A stretch of DNA of 41,468 nt from Candidatus Dormiibacterota bacterium (GTDB lineage Bacteria > Chloroflexota > Dormibacteria > Aeolococcales > Aeolococcaceae), in NCBI GenBank assembly GCA_019245575.1, contig JAFARE010000031.1, forward strand, positions 1 to 41,468, given 5' to 3'. The translations under genes were made by a program, and so were the position numbers. Below are positions 26,748 through 34,188 of this stretch, one piece after another (the stretch's first letter is position 1; every line of letters starts with the position of its first letter). A model generated the notes under the pieces. That model had not been told where the DNA came from. It did not search any database and was given only the letters and a program-made list of their open reading frames with translations.

Positions 26748-26891
26748 GTTGGGTGACCACGCCGCTGTTGCGCGACCACGGGCGTCGAGCGGCTCTGCCG
26801 CTCGCGCCCTGCAACTCGGCTCAGCCTGCAAACCGAGCACACGCCCTTCGCCTCCGTTGACGGTCGCTCCACAGCGGCGTGGTCACCCAAC
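26748..26891. repeat. Inverted-repeat structured element between convergent genes
   Basis: Arms at 26748-26768 and 26871-26891 are perfect 21-base inverted repeats. Just inside, after a 3x3 internal loop, 26772-26777 pairs with 26862-26867 (GCGACC/GGTCGC). The core holds a second strong hairpin, GGGCG at 26780-26784 and CGAGCGGC at 26786-26793 against GCCGCTCG and CGCCC at 26797-26809, with a 3-base loop. A shorter CTCGG/CCGAG hairpin lies at 26815-26837. It fills the gap between the ligase and DedA-like genes, which converge. It may be a MITE-like element, a bidirectional terminator or a structured RNA. No target-site duplication and no open reading frame of note was seen. Confidence 0.8.
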
Positions 26892-26903
26892 AGCGGCAGC
26901 ACG

Positions 26904-27599
26904 TCAGGTGCGCGTCGTCGGCTGCGCGCGCGCGCCGCTCCAGACGCTGTACACCACCGTGAGCACGACGATTCCGATGACCACCCAGAGTGCGTAGTTG
27001 CTGATCGCCTGCGCGGCCGTGACGGCGGGCTGGCCTACCGCGAAGCCCGCCGCGACGATGGCGCCGATGTATAGCAGCGTGCCCGCGAGGTCGGCGAGCA
27101 GGAACACGATGAACGGCATGCCGGCTTCGCCGGCGGCGAGATAGAACAGCGGCGACGGCACCGGAAGCACCGGCGCGAGCACCACCGCCCAGACACCGAA
27201 GCGCTGGAAGAAGCGCTCTCCGCGGGCAACGCGCTTGCGCCATCGCGGGTCGTTGTGCTCGAGGTACGCCAGCAGCCTGCGGCCGTAACGCCGTCCCGCC
27301 CAGAAGTAGCAGGGGTCGGTGATCATCGACACCGGCACCGGAGCGATGAGCGCAGCCACGATTGACACCTTGCCCACGCGCGCGAACGCTCCGGTGGCGA
27401 CCATGGAGGCGATGCTGCCGCGCAGCGCGCTGAGCAACAGCGGGTGGCGGCCGATGAGCAGCGCCTGCAGCGGCACGCCGACCCAGTAATAGATGGAGTT
27501 GGCCACGATGGGGCCGATGCAGGCGACGTCCTTCCAGCCGACTCGCGCGCGGGGCGCATCCGCGCCGGTGCGCGGCTGCGCGGTCACGTCGTCCTCCAT
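26904..27599 (-). CDS. DedA-like (VTT domain) membrane protein
   Basis: 231 residues with about five hydrophobic segments. Residues about 130-175 (FGVWAVVLAPVLPVPSPLFYLAAGEAGMPFIVFLLADL) align with the DedA/VTT core, whose proteins scramble or flip lipids across the membrane. The arginines usual in that motif (F..R..PG.R) are absent, so it is a divergent member. The ATG at 27599 lies 30 bases after the EamA stop on the same strand; a GACAAT box 6 bases before it could be its own weak promoter. It converges with the ligase gene across the inverted-repeat element. Confidence 0.78.
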   Translation of the reverse strand: MEDDVTAQPRTGADAPRARVGWKDVACIGPIVANSIYYWVGVPLQALLIGRHPLLLSALRGSIASMVATGAFARVGKVSIVAALIAPVPVSMITDPCYFWAGRRYGRRLLAYLEHNDPRWRKRVARGERFFQRFGVWAVVLAPVLPVPSPLFYLAAGEAGMPFIVFLLADLAGTLLYIGAIVAAGFAVGQPAVTAAQAISNYALWVVIGIVVLTVVYSVWSGARAQPTTRT

Positions 27600-27610
27600 C
27601 GCGCCATTGT

Positions 27611-27627
27611 CCCGCCTGCGGGGCGGG
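27611..27627 (-). terminator. Small GC-rich hairpin after the EamA gene
   Basis: CCCGCC and GGCGGG pair over six bases around a 5-base loop, directly after the EamA stop. There is no following T-run on the minus strand, so intrinsic termination is uncertain. It may only reduce read-through into the DedA-like gene. Confidence 0.25.
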
Positions 27628-27629
27628 AG

Positions 27630-28580
27630 TCAGGCCACGTCGCTGATCGCCGGCTCCAGGACGGTTTTGTGGCGGCTCTGCAGTGCGCGGCTGCTCAGGA
27701 TGAGCGCCACCGCGAAGATGATCATGGCGCCCGCGCCAAGCGTGACCGGCGTGATGGCCTCACCGAGCACGATCGCTCCCAGCACAACCGCCACCAGCGG
27801 GTTGACGTACGCGTAGGTGGAGACCGCGGTCGACGACACGTGTCCCAGCAGCCAGATGTAGCAGGTGTACCCGATCAGGGACCCGAACGCGATGAGATAC
27901 ACGAAGGCGATCCACGATGCGCCTGAGATCGATGCGACGTGCACACGCCCTGCTTCACCCGCCGCGAGGCCCACGATGCCCATGAGCAGGCCGCCACAGA
28001 TCATCTCCATCGCCGTGGCGGTGAGGGCGTTGCGCGGCATGGCGGCGCGCTGCGCGTAGAGCGAGCCGATGGACCAGAGCAGCGGTGAGCCGAGCACGGC
28101 GATGCTCTGCCAGTGGATCGACGCGCCGCTGGGATGCACGAGCAGCCCCACGCCGGCGAGGCCCACCGCGACGCCGACCCCCGCGAGCGCGGTGACGCGC
28201 CGCCCCCCGAACGCCGGCGCAAGGAGCGCCATCCACAGCGGCACCGATCCGACGATCAGCGCCATGTAGCCGCTGCCGACGTACTGCTCGCCCCACGACA
28301 CGATCCCGTTGCCGCCCAGCAGCAGACAGCCACCGATGATCAGCGCGTCGCGCCACTGCCTTCGCGTGAGGTGCTCGTGCCGCGCGCCCGGCCGGTACGT
28401 CACCGCGAAGAGGATCAGGCCGGCGATGAGGAACCGCGTGGCCGACATCAGCATCGGCGGGATCGTCTCGATCGCGATGCGGATCGTCAGGTACGTCGAA
28501 CCCCAGATGAGGTACACGGCCGCGAACGCGAGCGCGATGCGCGCCGGCGACGAGCGGGGGAACGCCACAGCCCTTGCCAT
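27630..28580 (-). CDS. EamA/DMT-family transporter
   Basis: 316 residues with about ten hydrophobic helices in two EamA halves. The first half begins FAAVYLIWGSTYLTIRIAIETIPPMLMSATRFLIAG and the second contains WSIGSLYAQRAAMPRN and VSTYAYVNPLVAVVLGAIVLGE. Family members export amino acids or other metabolites through the inner membrane; the substrate is not readable. It is divergent from a MocR-type regulator with only 20 bases between start codons, the usual sign that the regulator controls it. The ATG at 28580 is preferred because a TAGCAT -10 box lies 7 bases before it, predicting a leaderless mRNA; an upstream alternative start would lie beyond the promoter. Confidence 0.9.
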   Translation of the reverse strand: MARAVAFPRSSPARIALAFAAVYLIWGSTYLTIRIAIETIPPMLMSATRFLIAGLILFAVTYRPGARHEHLTRRQWRDALIIGGCLLLGGNGIVSWGEQYVGSGYMALIVGSVPLWMALLAPAFGGRRVTALAGVGVAVGLAGVGLLVHPSGASIHWQSIAVLGSPLLWSIGSLYAQRAAMPRNALTATAMEMICGGLLMGIVGLAAGEAGRVHVASISGASWIAFVYLIAFGSLIGYTCYIWLLGHVSSTAVSTYAYVNPLVAVVLGAIVLGEAITPVTLGAGAMIIFAVALILSSRALQSRHKTVLEPAISDVA

Positions 28581-28586
28581 TTTTGT

Positions 28587-28593
28587 TATGCTA
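28587..28593. promoter_or_regulatory. Shared bidirectional -10 element, EamA / MocR
   Basis: TATGCTA, of the form TANNNTA. Plus strand TATGCT (28587-28592) is 8 bases before the regulator's TTG at 28601; minus strand TAGCAT (28593-28588) is 7 bases before the EamA ATG at 28580. Expected transcription starts near 28599 and 28581 are 18 bases apart and both leaderless. Around it, TTGTTA (28583-28588) and TAACAA (28608-28613) form an inverted repeat; the second may be a -35 for EamA or part of an operator. Confidence 0.5.
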
Positions 28594-28600
28594 CAAAGCC

Positions 28601-29926
28601 TTGAACGTAACAACACGATACCACATCGCCGGCCGCCGGGCGACCGACATCGCGGCCAGTGTGGAGCGTGGCATCCGCGACGGCGCCATCACGCCGGGGA
28701 GCCAGCTGCCGCCGGTGCGCCGGCTTGCGGGCCGGCTCGGCGTGAGCGCCGCCACCGTCGCGTCGGCATATCGGGAGCTGCGCCTGCGCGGCCTCATCAT
28801 CGCCGCGGGCCGCCAGGGCACGACGGTGGTGCCGCGCGGCCCGGTGGCGCCCCGGGGCAAGCCGCAGTTCGCACCCGGCATCCGCGACCTGACCGGCGGC
28901 AATCCCGACCCCGCCCTGCTCCCGGCGTTGGCTCCGCACCTCGCCGCCATCGACGCCGAGTCGGTGATGTACGGCACCGCCCCGTCGGAGCCGGCGCTGC
29001 TCGAGCTCGCCGCCGCTCGCTTCGAGGAGGACGGCGTGCCGGCGGAGCACATGACCGTGGTGGGCGGTGCGCTCGACGGCATCGAGCTGGTGATCGGCGC
29101 CCACCTCCGTCCGGGAGATCGCGTGGCGGTCGAGGATCCGTGCTACCCGGGGTTCAGCGACCTCGCCGCCGTGATGGGGCTGGTGAGCGTACCGATGGCC
29201 GTCGACGACCGCGGCCCAGTGCCGCAGGCGATGGCCGCCGCGCTCCGTGCCGGGGCCGCAGCCTGCGTGGTGACGCCGCGGGCGCAGAACCCCTTCGGCG
29301 CCGCGCTCATGCCGGAGCGGGCCGCCGAGCTGCGCGCCGTGCTGCGCCGGTTCCCCGACGTCCTGGTGGTGGAGGACGAGCACGCTCGCGACATCACCGG
29401 CGGGGGAGGCGGCACGCTCTCCGATGCCCGGCGGGAGCGCTGGGCGCAGGTCCGCTCCGTGTCGAAGGCGCTCGGGCCCGACCTCAGGATGGCCGTGGTC
29501 AGCGGCGATGCCACCACCGTGTCCCGGGTCGAGGGGCGGCGCCTCCTCGGCGCCGGATGGGTGAGCCACCTGCTCCAGCGCCTGGTCGTGTCGCTGTGGC
29601 GGGACCCGGCGACCGCCGCGACCCTGGCGGAGGCGGCGCGGACCTACGACACGCGGCGCGATGCGCTGCTCCTCGAGCTGCGTGCCCGCGGCGTGCCGTG
29701 CCACGGCAGCTCCGGGCTCAACGTCTGGGTCCCGGTGGCCCACGAGGGGGCGGTGGTCGCGTCGCTCCTGCAGGGCGGCTGGGGCGTGCTCGCCGGCGAG
29801 CGCTTTCGCATCGCGGCGCCGCGCGGGCTGCGCATCACCACGTCGACGCTCGAGCCGGCGGAGGGGGCGAAGCTGGCAGCGGATCTGGAGGCGGCGATCG
29901 CCCCGGCTCCGGGCCGGCTGGCGTGA
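28601..29926 (+). CDS. MocR/PdxR-like transcription regulator (GntR HTH fused to aminotransferase domain)
   Basis: 441 residues from the TTG at 28601. The N-terminal GntR winged helix (about 10-80) has SQLPPVRRLAGRLGVSAATVASAYRELRLRGLI. The rest is a fold-type I aminotransferase-like domain with GGALDGIELVI, VEDPCYPGFSD and the PLP lysine about residue 289 in SVSKALGPDLRM. Members of this family sense PLP, an amino acid or a related compound and control a divergent gene, here the EamA transporter. The stop overlaps the start of a methyltransferase gene (GTGA), so those two are co-translated. An upstream TTG at 28574 would lie before the promoter and is rejected. Confidence 0.88.
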   Translation: MNVTTRYHIAGRRATDIAASVERGIRDGAITPGSQLPPVRRLAGRLGVSAATVASAYRELRLRGLIIAAGRQGTTVVPRGPVAPRGKPQFAPGIRDLTGGNPDPALLPALAPHLAAIDAESVMYGTAPSEPALLELAAARFEEDGVPAEHMTVVGGALDGIELVIGAHLRPGDRVAVEDPCYPGFSDLAAVMGLVSVPMAVDDRGPVPQAMAAALRAGAAACVVTPRAQNPFGAALMPERAAELRAVLRRFPDVLVVEDEHARDITGGGGGTLSDARRERWAQVRSVSKALGPDLRMAVVSGDATTVSRVEGRRLLGAGWVSHLLQRLVVSLWRDPATAATLAEAARTYDTRRDALLLELRARGVPCHGSSGLNVWVPVAHEGAVVASLLQGGWGVLAGERFRIAAPRGLRITTSTLEPAEGAKLAADLEAAIAPAPGRLA

Positions 29927-30720
29927 GCTCCGGGCCGCCGCCGGAAGCGGCGCTGCACCACGACCGCAGCCGGGCGCTCTCGTTCGGCGGCGAGGCCGAG
30001 CGCTACGACCGGGCCCGGCCCTCGTATCCGGCTGCGCTCATCGACGACCTTCTCCGGCTCCAGCCGCGGACCGCGCTCGACGTGGGCTGCGGCACCGGGA
30101 AGGCCGCGCGGCTGCTGCGGGAGCGTGGGGTCGACGTGCTCGGGGTCGAGCCGGATCCGCGCATGGCCGCGGTGGCCCGGGCGCACGGTGTCCCTGTCGA
30201 GGAGGGCCACTTCGAGAGCTGGGATGCCCGCGGGCGGACCTTCGACCTGATCGTGTCCGGGCAGGCATGGCACTGGATCGAGCCCGAGGCCGGAGCCGCC
30301 AAGGCAGGAGCGATTCTTCCGCCCGGTGGCCACCTGGCGGCCTTCTGGAATCTCGGCACGCACGAGCCGGCGACGCTCGCTGCGCTCGAGCCGGTGTACC
30401 GCAGTCTGGCGCCGGAGATCGCAGACACCACCACCGCGCTGCACACTCCGGCGGGCGGCGACGCCTGGCGCGTGTCGGCGCTGAGTGATTCCGGCCTCTT
30501 CCACCCCGTCGAGTCGCGCGCCTACACGTGGGAAGCGCGCTACACGCGCGACCAGTGGCTCGACTTCATCGCCACGCACAGCGACCACGCCGGCCTCTCC
30601 GCGGAGCGCCGCGCCGCCGTGATGGCCGCGGTCAGCGCGGCGATTGACGCCATGCGCGAACCGCTGACGATGCACTACCGCACGGTGCTCATCCTGGCCA
30701 CCCGCGCCGCGGCGCGATAG
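29923..30720 (+). CDS. Class I SAM-dependent methyltransferase
   Basis: 265 residues from the GTG at 29923, which overlaps the upstream stop in a GTGA junction. The SAM-binding motif I is LDVGCGTGKAARLL, followed by the acidic VLGVEPDP motif and DLIVSGQAWHWIEPEAG. The latter, with FGGEAERYDRARPSYP at the N-terminus, is typical of the trans-aconitate/UbiE-like methyltransferase group (Methyltransf_11). The substrate is unknown. The coupling with the MocR-type regulator suggests a joint role with the transporter, perhaps modification or removal of an exported metabolite. Confidence 0.86.
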   Translation: MSSGPPPEAALHHDRSRALSFGGEAERYDRARPSYPAALIDDLLRLQPRTALDVGCGTGKAARLLRERGVDVLGVEPDPRMAAVARAHGVPVEEGHFESWDARGRTFDLIVSGQAWHWIEPEAGAAKAGAILPPGGHLAAFWNLGTHEPATLAALEPVYRSLAPEIADTTTALHTPAGGDAWRVSALSDSGLFHPVESRAYTWEARYTRDQWLDFIATHSDHAGLSAERRAAVMAAVSAAIDAMREPLTMHYRTVLILATRAAAR

Positions 30721-30735
30721 CGCGCCGCGCCGCCG

Positions 30736-30741
30736 TACCAT
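30736..30741 (+). promoter_or_regulatory. -10 element of the aldehyde dehydrogenase gene
   Basis: TACCAT on the plus strand, 7 bases before the GTG at 30749; transcription should begin at or 1 base before the start codon. The hexamer is the same as that before glgP. Confidence 0.4.
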
Positions 30742-30748
30742 CGAAACG

Positions 30749-32137
30749 GTGGCCACGGAGGTTGCGCGTCTGCGCTCCGTCAATCCCGCGACGGGTGAGG
30801 AGATCGAAGCGTTCGACATCGCGCGCGCGGACGCCATCGAGTCGCGCCTCGCCGCGGCTGCGGCCGCCGCGGCGCGCTGGCGCGACACACCGCTGCAGCG
30901 GCGCACCGACCTGCTGCGCGCGCTCGCCGGCGTGCTCCGCCGCGACCTGACGGTGCACGCCGCGACCATCACCGCGGAGATGGGCAAGCCGATCACCGAG
31001 GCGCGCGCCGAGGTGGAGAAGTGCGCATTCTGCTGCGAGTACTTCGCAGACAACGCGGAGGGCTTTCTCGCCGACGAGCAAGCCCCCAGCGACTCGGCCG
31101 CGAGCCTCGTCCGCCTCGAGCCTCTGGGGGTGCTGCTCGCGTGCATGCCGTGGAACTTCCCCTACTGGCAGGTGTTCCGCTCCATCGCGCCCGCGCTGGC
31201 GGCGGGCAACGCGGTCGTGCTCAAGCACGCGAGCAACGTCACGCGCTGCGGCATGCGCATCGAAGATGCGGTGCGCGAAGCGGGCGTCCCCGACTCCGTC
31301 TTCAGCTTCCTGCCCGTGCCCGCCGGCACCGTGGCGGCGCTGATCGCCGACCCACGCATCAGCGCCGTCAGCCTCACGGGCAGCACCGAGGCGGGCCGAA
31401 AGGTGGCGGCGGTGGCGGGCGAGCACATCAAGAAGTGCGTGCTCGAGCTGGGCGGCTCGGACGCGTTCATCGTCCTCGCCGACGCCGACATCGCAGCCGC
31501 CGCGCAGGTGGGCGCGCGCTCGAGGTTCCAGAACGCGGGCCAGAGCTGCATCGCTGCAAAGCGGTTCATCGTGGAGGAGTCAGTGGCCGGTGATTTCGAG
31601 GAGCAGCTGGTGCAACACGCGCAGCGCATCAACCTCGGCGATCCCCGTCGCGATGAGACGCAGATGGGGCCGCTGGCCCGGGCCGACCTGCGCGACACGG
31701 TGGAGCGCCAGCTGCGCGAGTCGACGGCGCGCGGCGCGCGCCTGCGCAGCGGCGGGACGCGGCCCGAACTCCCCGGCTTCTACCTTGAGCCCGCCGTGCT
31801 CACCGACTGCGACGTCAGCATGCCGGCGTTCATCGAGGAGACGTTCGGCCCACTGGCGGCGGTCACCCGCGTGCGAGACGAGGCTGAGGCCGTCGACGTC
31901 GCCAACCACAGCCAGTTCGGCCTCGGTGGCAATGTGTGGACCGGGGACCACGAGCGCGGGCTTTCCATCGCCGCCCGCCTGCGCACCGGCGGCGTGTTCA
32001 TCAACGGCATGACGCACTCGGATCCGCGTCTGCCATTCGGTGGGGTGCGCGAGTCCGGGTACGGGCGCGAGCTGCACCGCTTCGGCATCCACGAGTTCGT
32101 CAACGTCAAGACAATCTGGCACGCGGATTCCGGCTGA
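30749..32137 (+). CDS. Aldehyde dehydrogenase, succinate-semialdehyde dehydrogenase-like
   Basis: 462 residues, a complete aldehyde dehydrogenase. The NAD(P)-binding segment has MPWNFPYWQVFRSIAPAL and SLTGSTEAGRKVA; the catalytic glutamate is in LELGGSDAF and the catalytic cysteine in FQNAGQSCIAAKRF. The N-terminal SVNPATGEEI and the 450-460-residue length fit the GabD1/Sad-like group that oxidises succinate semialdehyde to succinate. The substrate is still an inference, since this family includes related aldehydes. A PLP-dependent decarboxylase lies 2 kb downstream but on the other strand. Confidence 0.9.
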   Translation: MATEVARLRSVNPATGEEIEAFDIARADAIESRLAAAAAAAARWRDTPLQRRTDLLRALAGVLRRDLTVHAATITAEMGKPITEARAEVEKCAFCCEYFADNAEGFLADEQAPSDSAASLVRLEPLGVLLACMPWNFPYWQVFRSIAPALAAGNAVVLKHASNVTRCGMRIEDAVREAGVPDSVFSFLPVPAGTVAALIADPRISAVSLTGSTEAGRKVAAVAGEHIKKCVLELGGSDAFIVLADADIAAAAQVGARSRFQNAGQSCIAAKRFIVEESVAGDFEEQLVQHAQRINLGDPRRDETQMGPLARADLRDTVERQLRESTARGARLRSGGTRPELPGFYLEPAVLTDCDVSMPAFIEETFGPLAAVTRVRDEAEAVDVANHSQFGLGGNVWTGDHERGLSIAARLRTGGVFINGMTHSDPRLPFGGVRESGYGRELHRFGIHEFVNVKTIWHADSG

Positions 32138-32248
32138 ACGGCGGCGGCGGCGGCCGGAACGTCCGGCGGTCACGCGCGTTCCATGGGAGGGAGATCGACG
32201 GCACAGAGCCCTGACCTGACAGAGAATGAGCCCGAGCCAGGCGATGAG

Positions 32249-33256
32249 ATGCACGCACACCCAACGAGCAAGATTCGGCGCGCGCTGACCGCGGTCAGCC
32301 TCACGGCGCTCTGCGCGGCGTCAGCCGCGCTCACCACCGTCGTGGTGCGCCCCAGCACAACCGCGCCCGCTGCCGCAATCGCGGTGGACTCGTCCACATT
32401 CGCGCCGCCGTCTCAGGCGCTGGAGTCAGCCGCGCCACCACCGGCCGCTGCGCCGCCGCTCGCTGCTCCGCCGGCGCTCGTCTCCGCGGTGGGCTCGTGC
32501 GTCCAGGTCCCGATCCTCGTGTACCACTACATCCGGATCAACACGAACCCTGCCGACCATCTCGGCTACGAGCTGTCGGTCACGCCGAATGAGTTTCGCG
32601 AGCAGATGGACTGGCTGCGCCAGGCCGGCGGCCATCCGATCACGTTTGCCCAGCTGTTCGACGCATTGCGCGGCGCGCACGCGCTCCCCTCACGTCCGGT
32701 GCTGCTCACCTTTGACGACGGATATGACAACTTCGCCACCGTCGCCGCGCCGGACCTGGCGCACGAGGGCTTTGTCGCCACCGCGTACGTGGTCAGCGGC
32801 TTCATCGGCCGCCCCTATTACATGAGCGCCGCGCAGGTCCGTCAGGTGGCGTCGATGGGCATGGTGATCGGGGCGCACACGGTCCACCATCTGCGTCTCA
32901 CCGCGTTGCCGCCGCAGGCGGCGGCGATCGAGATCAAGGCGTCGAAGCTCGCGCTGGAGCAGCTGCTGGGACGCCCCGTGTCCGACTTCGCGTATCCGTA
33001 TGGGAGCTGGAGCCCCGCGCTTGCGGCGATGGTGGCCCAGGACGGTTTCAACGACGCCACCACGCTCGACTACGGGGCCACGCAGTGCCTTGCGCAGGCG
33101 TTCTCCATGCGCCGCATCCGGGTGACGGGCGACGACACCGTCTGGAGCTTCGCCGCAAAGGCCGGCGTCGCCGCGCCCCCGGTCAACTGGGTGGACGCGC
33201 AGCTGCGAGCATTCCTGTCATCCGCTCCGAGCGCGCCCTACACGCGAGCGCGCTGA
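32249..33256 (+). CDS. Secreted polysaccharide deacetylase (NodB domain, CE4)
   Basis: 335 residues from the ATG at 32249; an ATG at 32183 would add 22 with no better signal. A signal or anchor helix (ALTAVSLTALCAASAALTTVVV) is followed by an Ala/Pro-rich linker (about 40-80) and the NodB domain. Its metal and catalytic motifs are TFDDGYDN (motif 1), GAHTVHH (motif 2) and FAYPYGS (motif 3), all intact. CE4 enzymes remove N- or O-acetyl groups from cell-surface or environmental polysaccharides such as peptidoglycan or chitin-like polymers. It stands alone between the aldehyde dehydrogenase and the PrmC-like gene. Confidence 0.9.
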   Translation: MHAHPTSKIRRALTAVSLTALCAASAALTTVVVRPSTTAPAAAIAVDSSTFAPPSQALESAAPPPAAAPPLAAPPALVSAVGSCVQVPILVYHYIRINTNPADHLGYELSVTPNEFREQMDWLRQAGGHPITFAQLFDALRGAHALPSRPVLLTFDDGYDNFATVAAPDLAHEGFVATAYVVSGFIGRPYYMSAAQVRQVASMGMVIGAHTVHHLRLTALPPQAAAIEIKASKLALEQLLGRPVSDFAYPYGSWSPALAAMVAQDGFNDATTLDYGATQCLAQAFSMRRIRVTGDDTVWSFAAKAGVAAPPVNWVDAQLRAFLSSAPSAPYTRAR

Positions 33257-33294
33257 GCGCAGAGGGCACGCTCCGGCTGCCATCCTTGCGCGCT

Positions 33295-34188
33295 GTGCAG
33301 TCCGACAGCGGCGCGGTGAGCGTGTCGCAAGCCCTCCGCGACGCCGCCGGCGCGATCGGCCGCTCACGCTCGATCGACCATTGGCGGCCGGTCATGTCCC
33401 GCTACGACGCCGAGGAGCTGATGGCCGCCGTGCTGGGCAAGCCGCTGGACGGTGACTCGAGGCGCCAGGAGCTGAGCGGAGATCAGCGGCGCCGGTACAG
33501 CTCGATGGTGGCGCGACGTGTCGCCGGCGAGCCGGTGGCGCAGATCGTCGGGGCCATCTGGTTCCGCGGGCTCTCACTGCACGTGCGCCGCGGAGTGTTC
33601 GGACCGCGCTCGTCGAGTGAGCTGCTCGCCGCCGAGGCGATACGCGCGCTGCGCCGCCGCCGTCGCGGCCGCGTTGCGGTGGACGTGGCGACCGGCTCCG
33701 GCCCCGTCGCGCTCGCTGTTGCGCACGAGGTTCCCGACGCGGAGGTGTGGGGAGTCGACATCTCGGCGGAGGCGGTCAAGCTCGGGCGGCAGAACGCGCG
33801 CCGCCTGCACATCGACAATGTGCATTTCAAGGTCAGCGACATGCTCGACGCCCTGCCGTCGCGCATGCGTGACGGGGTGGACGTCCTGACCATCCATCCA
33901 CCCTATGTCGCGCGCCGCGAGGTGCGCACGCTGCCGCGCGAGATCCGCGAGTTCGAGCCGATTCATTCGCTCACGGACGGCTCCGACGACGGTCTCGGCC
34001 TGGTCCGCAGGCTGGCCGGCGACGCCCACGAGTGGCTGCGCCCCGGCGGCGTCCTGCTCGTCGAGATCGGGACATACCTGTCCCGATCCACTCAGACTGC
34101 GCTGCGCAAGGCGGGGCTGAGCGACGTCAGATGGACGAAGGACTCGCTGGGCGTGACGCGGGTGGTGTCGGGGCGCCGCTCGCGCTGA
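33295..34188 (+). CDS. PrmC/HemK-like methyltransferase with HPPY in place of NPPY
   Basis: 297 residues from a GTG at 33295; GTG at 33316 or ATG at 33394 are possible. A helical N-terminal domain (ELMAAVLGKPLDG) and a Rossmann-type methyltransferase domain (VAVDVATGSGPVALAVAHEV, WGVDISAEAVKLGRQNA) resemble PrmC, which methylates the glutamine of release factors. The catalytic NPPY motif is HPPY here (TIHPPYVARREV). Since the Asn side chain holds the substrate amide in PrmC, release factor may not be the substrate. The paralogous true PrmC is presumably elsewhere. The gene converges with the decarboxylase and overlaps it by 62 bases. Confidence 0.8.
   Translation: MQSDSGAVSVSQALRDAAGAIGRSRSIDHWRPVMSRYDAEELMAAVLGKPLDGDSRRQELSGDQRRRYSSMVARRVAGEPVAQIVGAIWFRGLSLHVRRGVFGPRSSSELLAAEAIRALRRRRRGRVAVDVATGSGPVALAVAHEVPDAEVWGVDISAEAVKLGRQNARRLHIDNVHFKVSDMLDALPSRMRDGVDVLTIHPPYVARREVRTLPREIREFEPIHSLTDGSDDGLGLVRRLAGDAHEWLRPGGVLLVEIGTYLSRSTQTALRKAGLSDVRWTKDSLGVTRVVSGRRSR

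Noticed and set aside
28574..28600. TTG at 28574 as the MocR start
   Set aside because: It lies upstream of the predicted -10 box and inside the EamA gene's 5' end.
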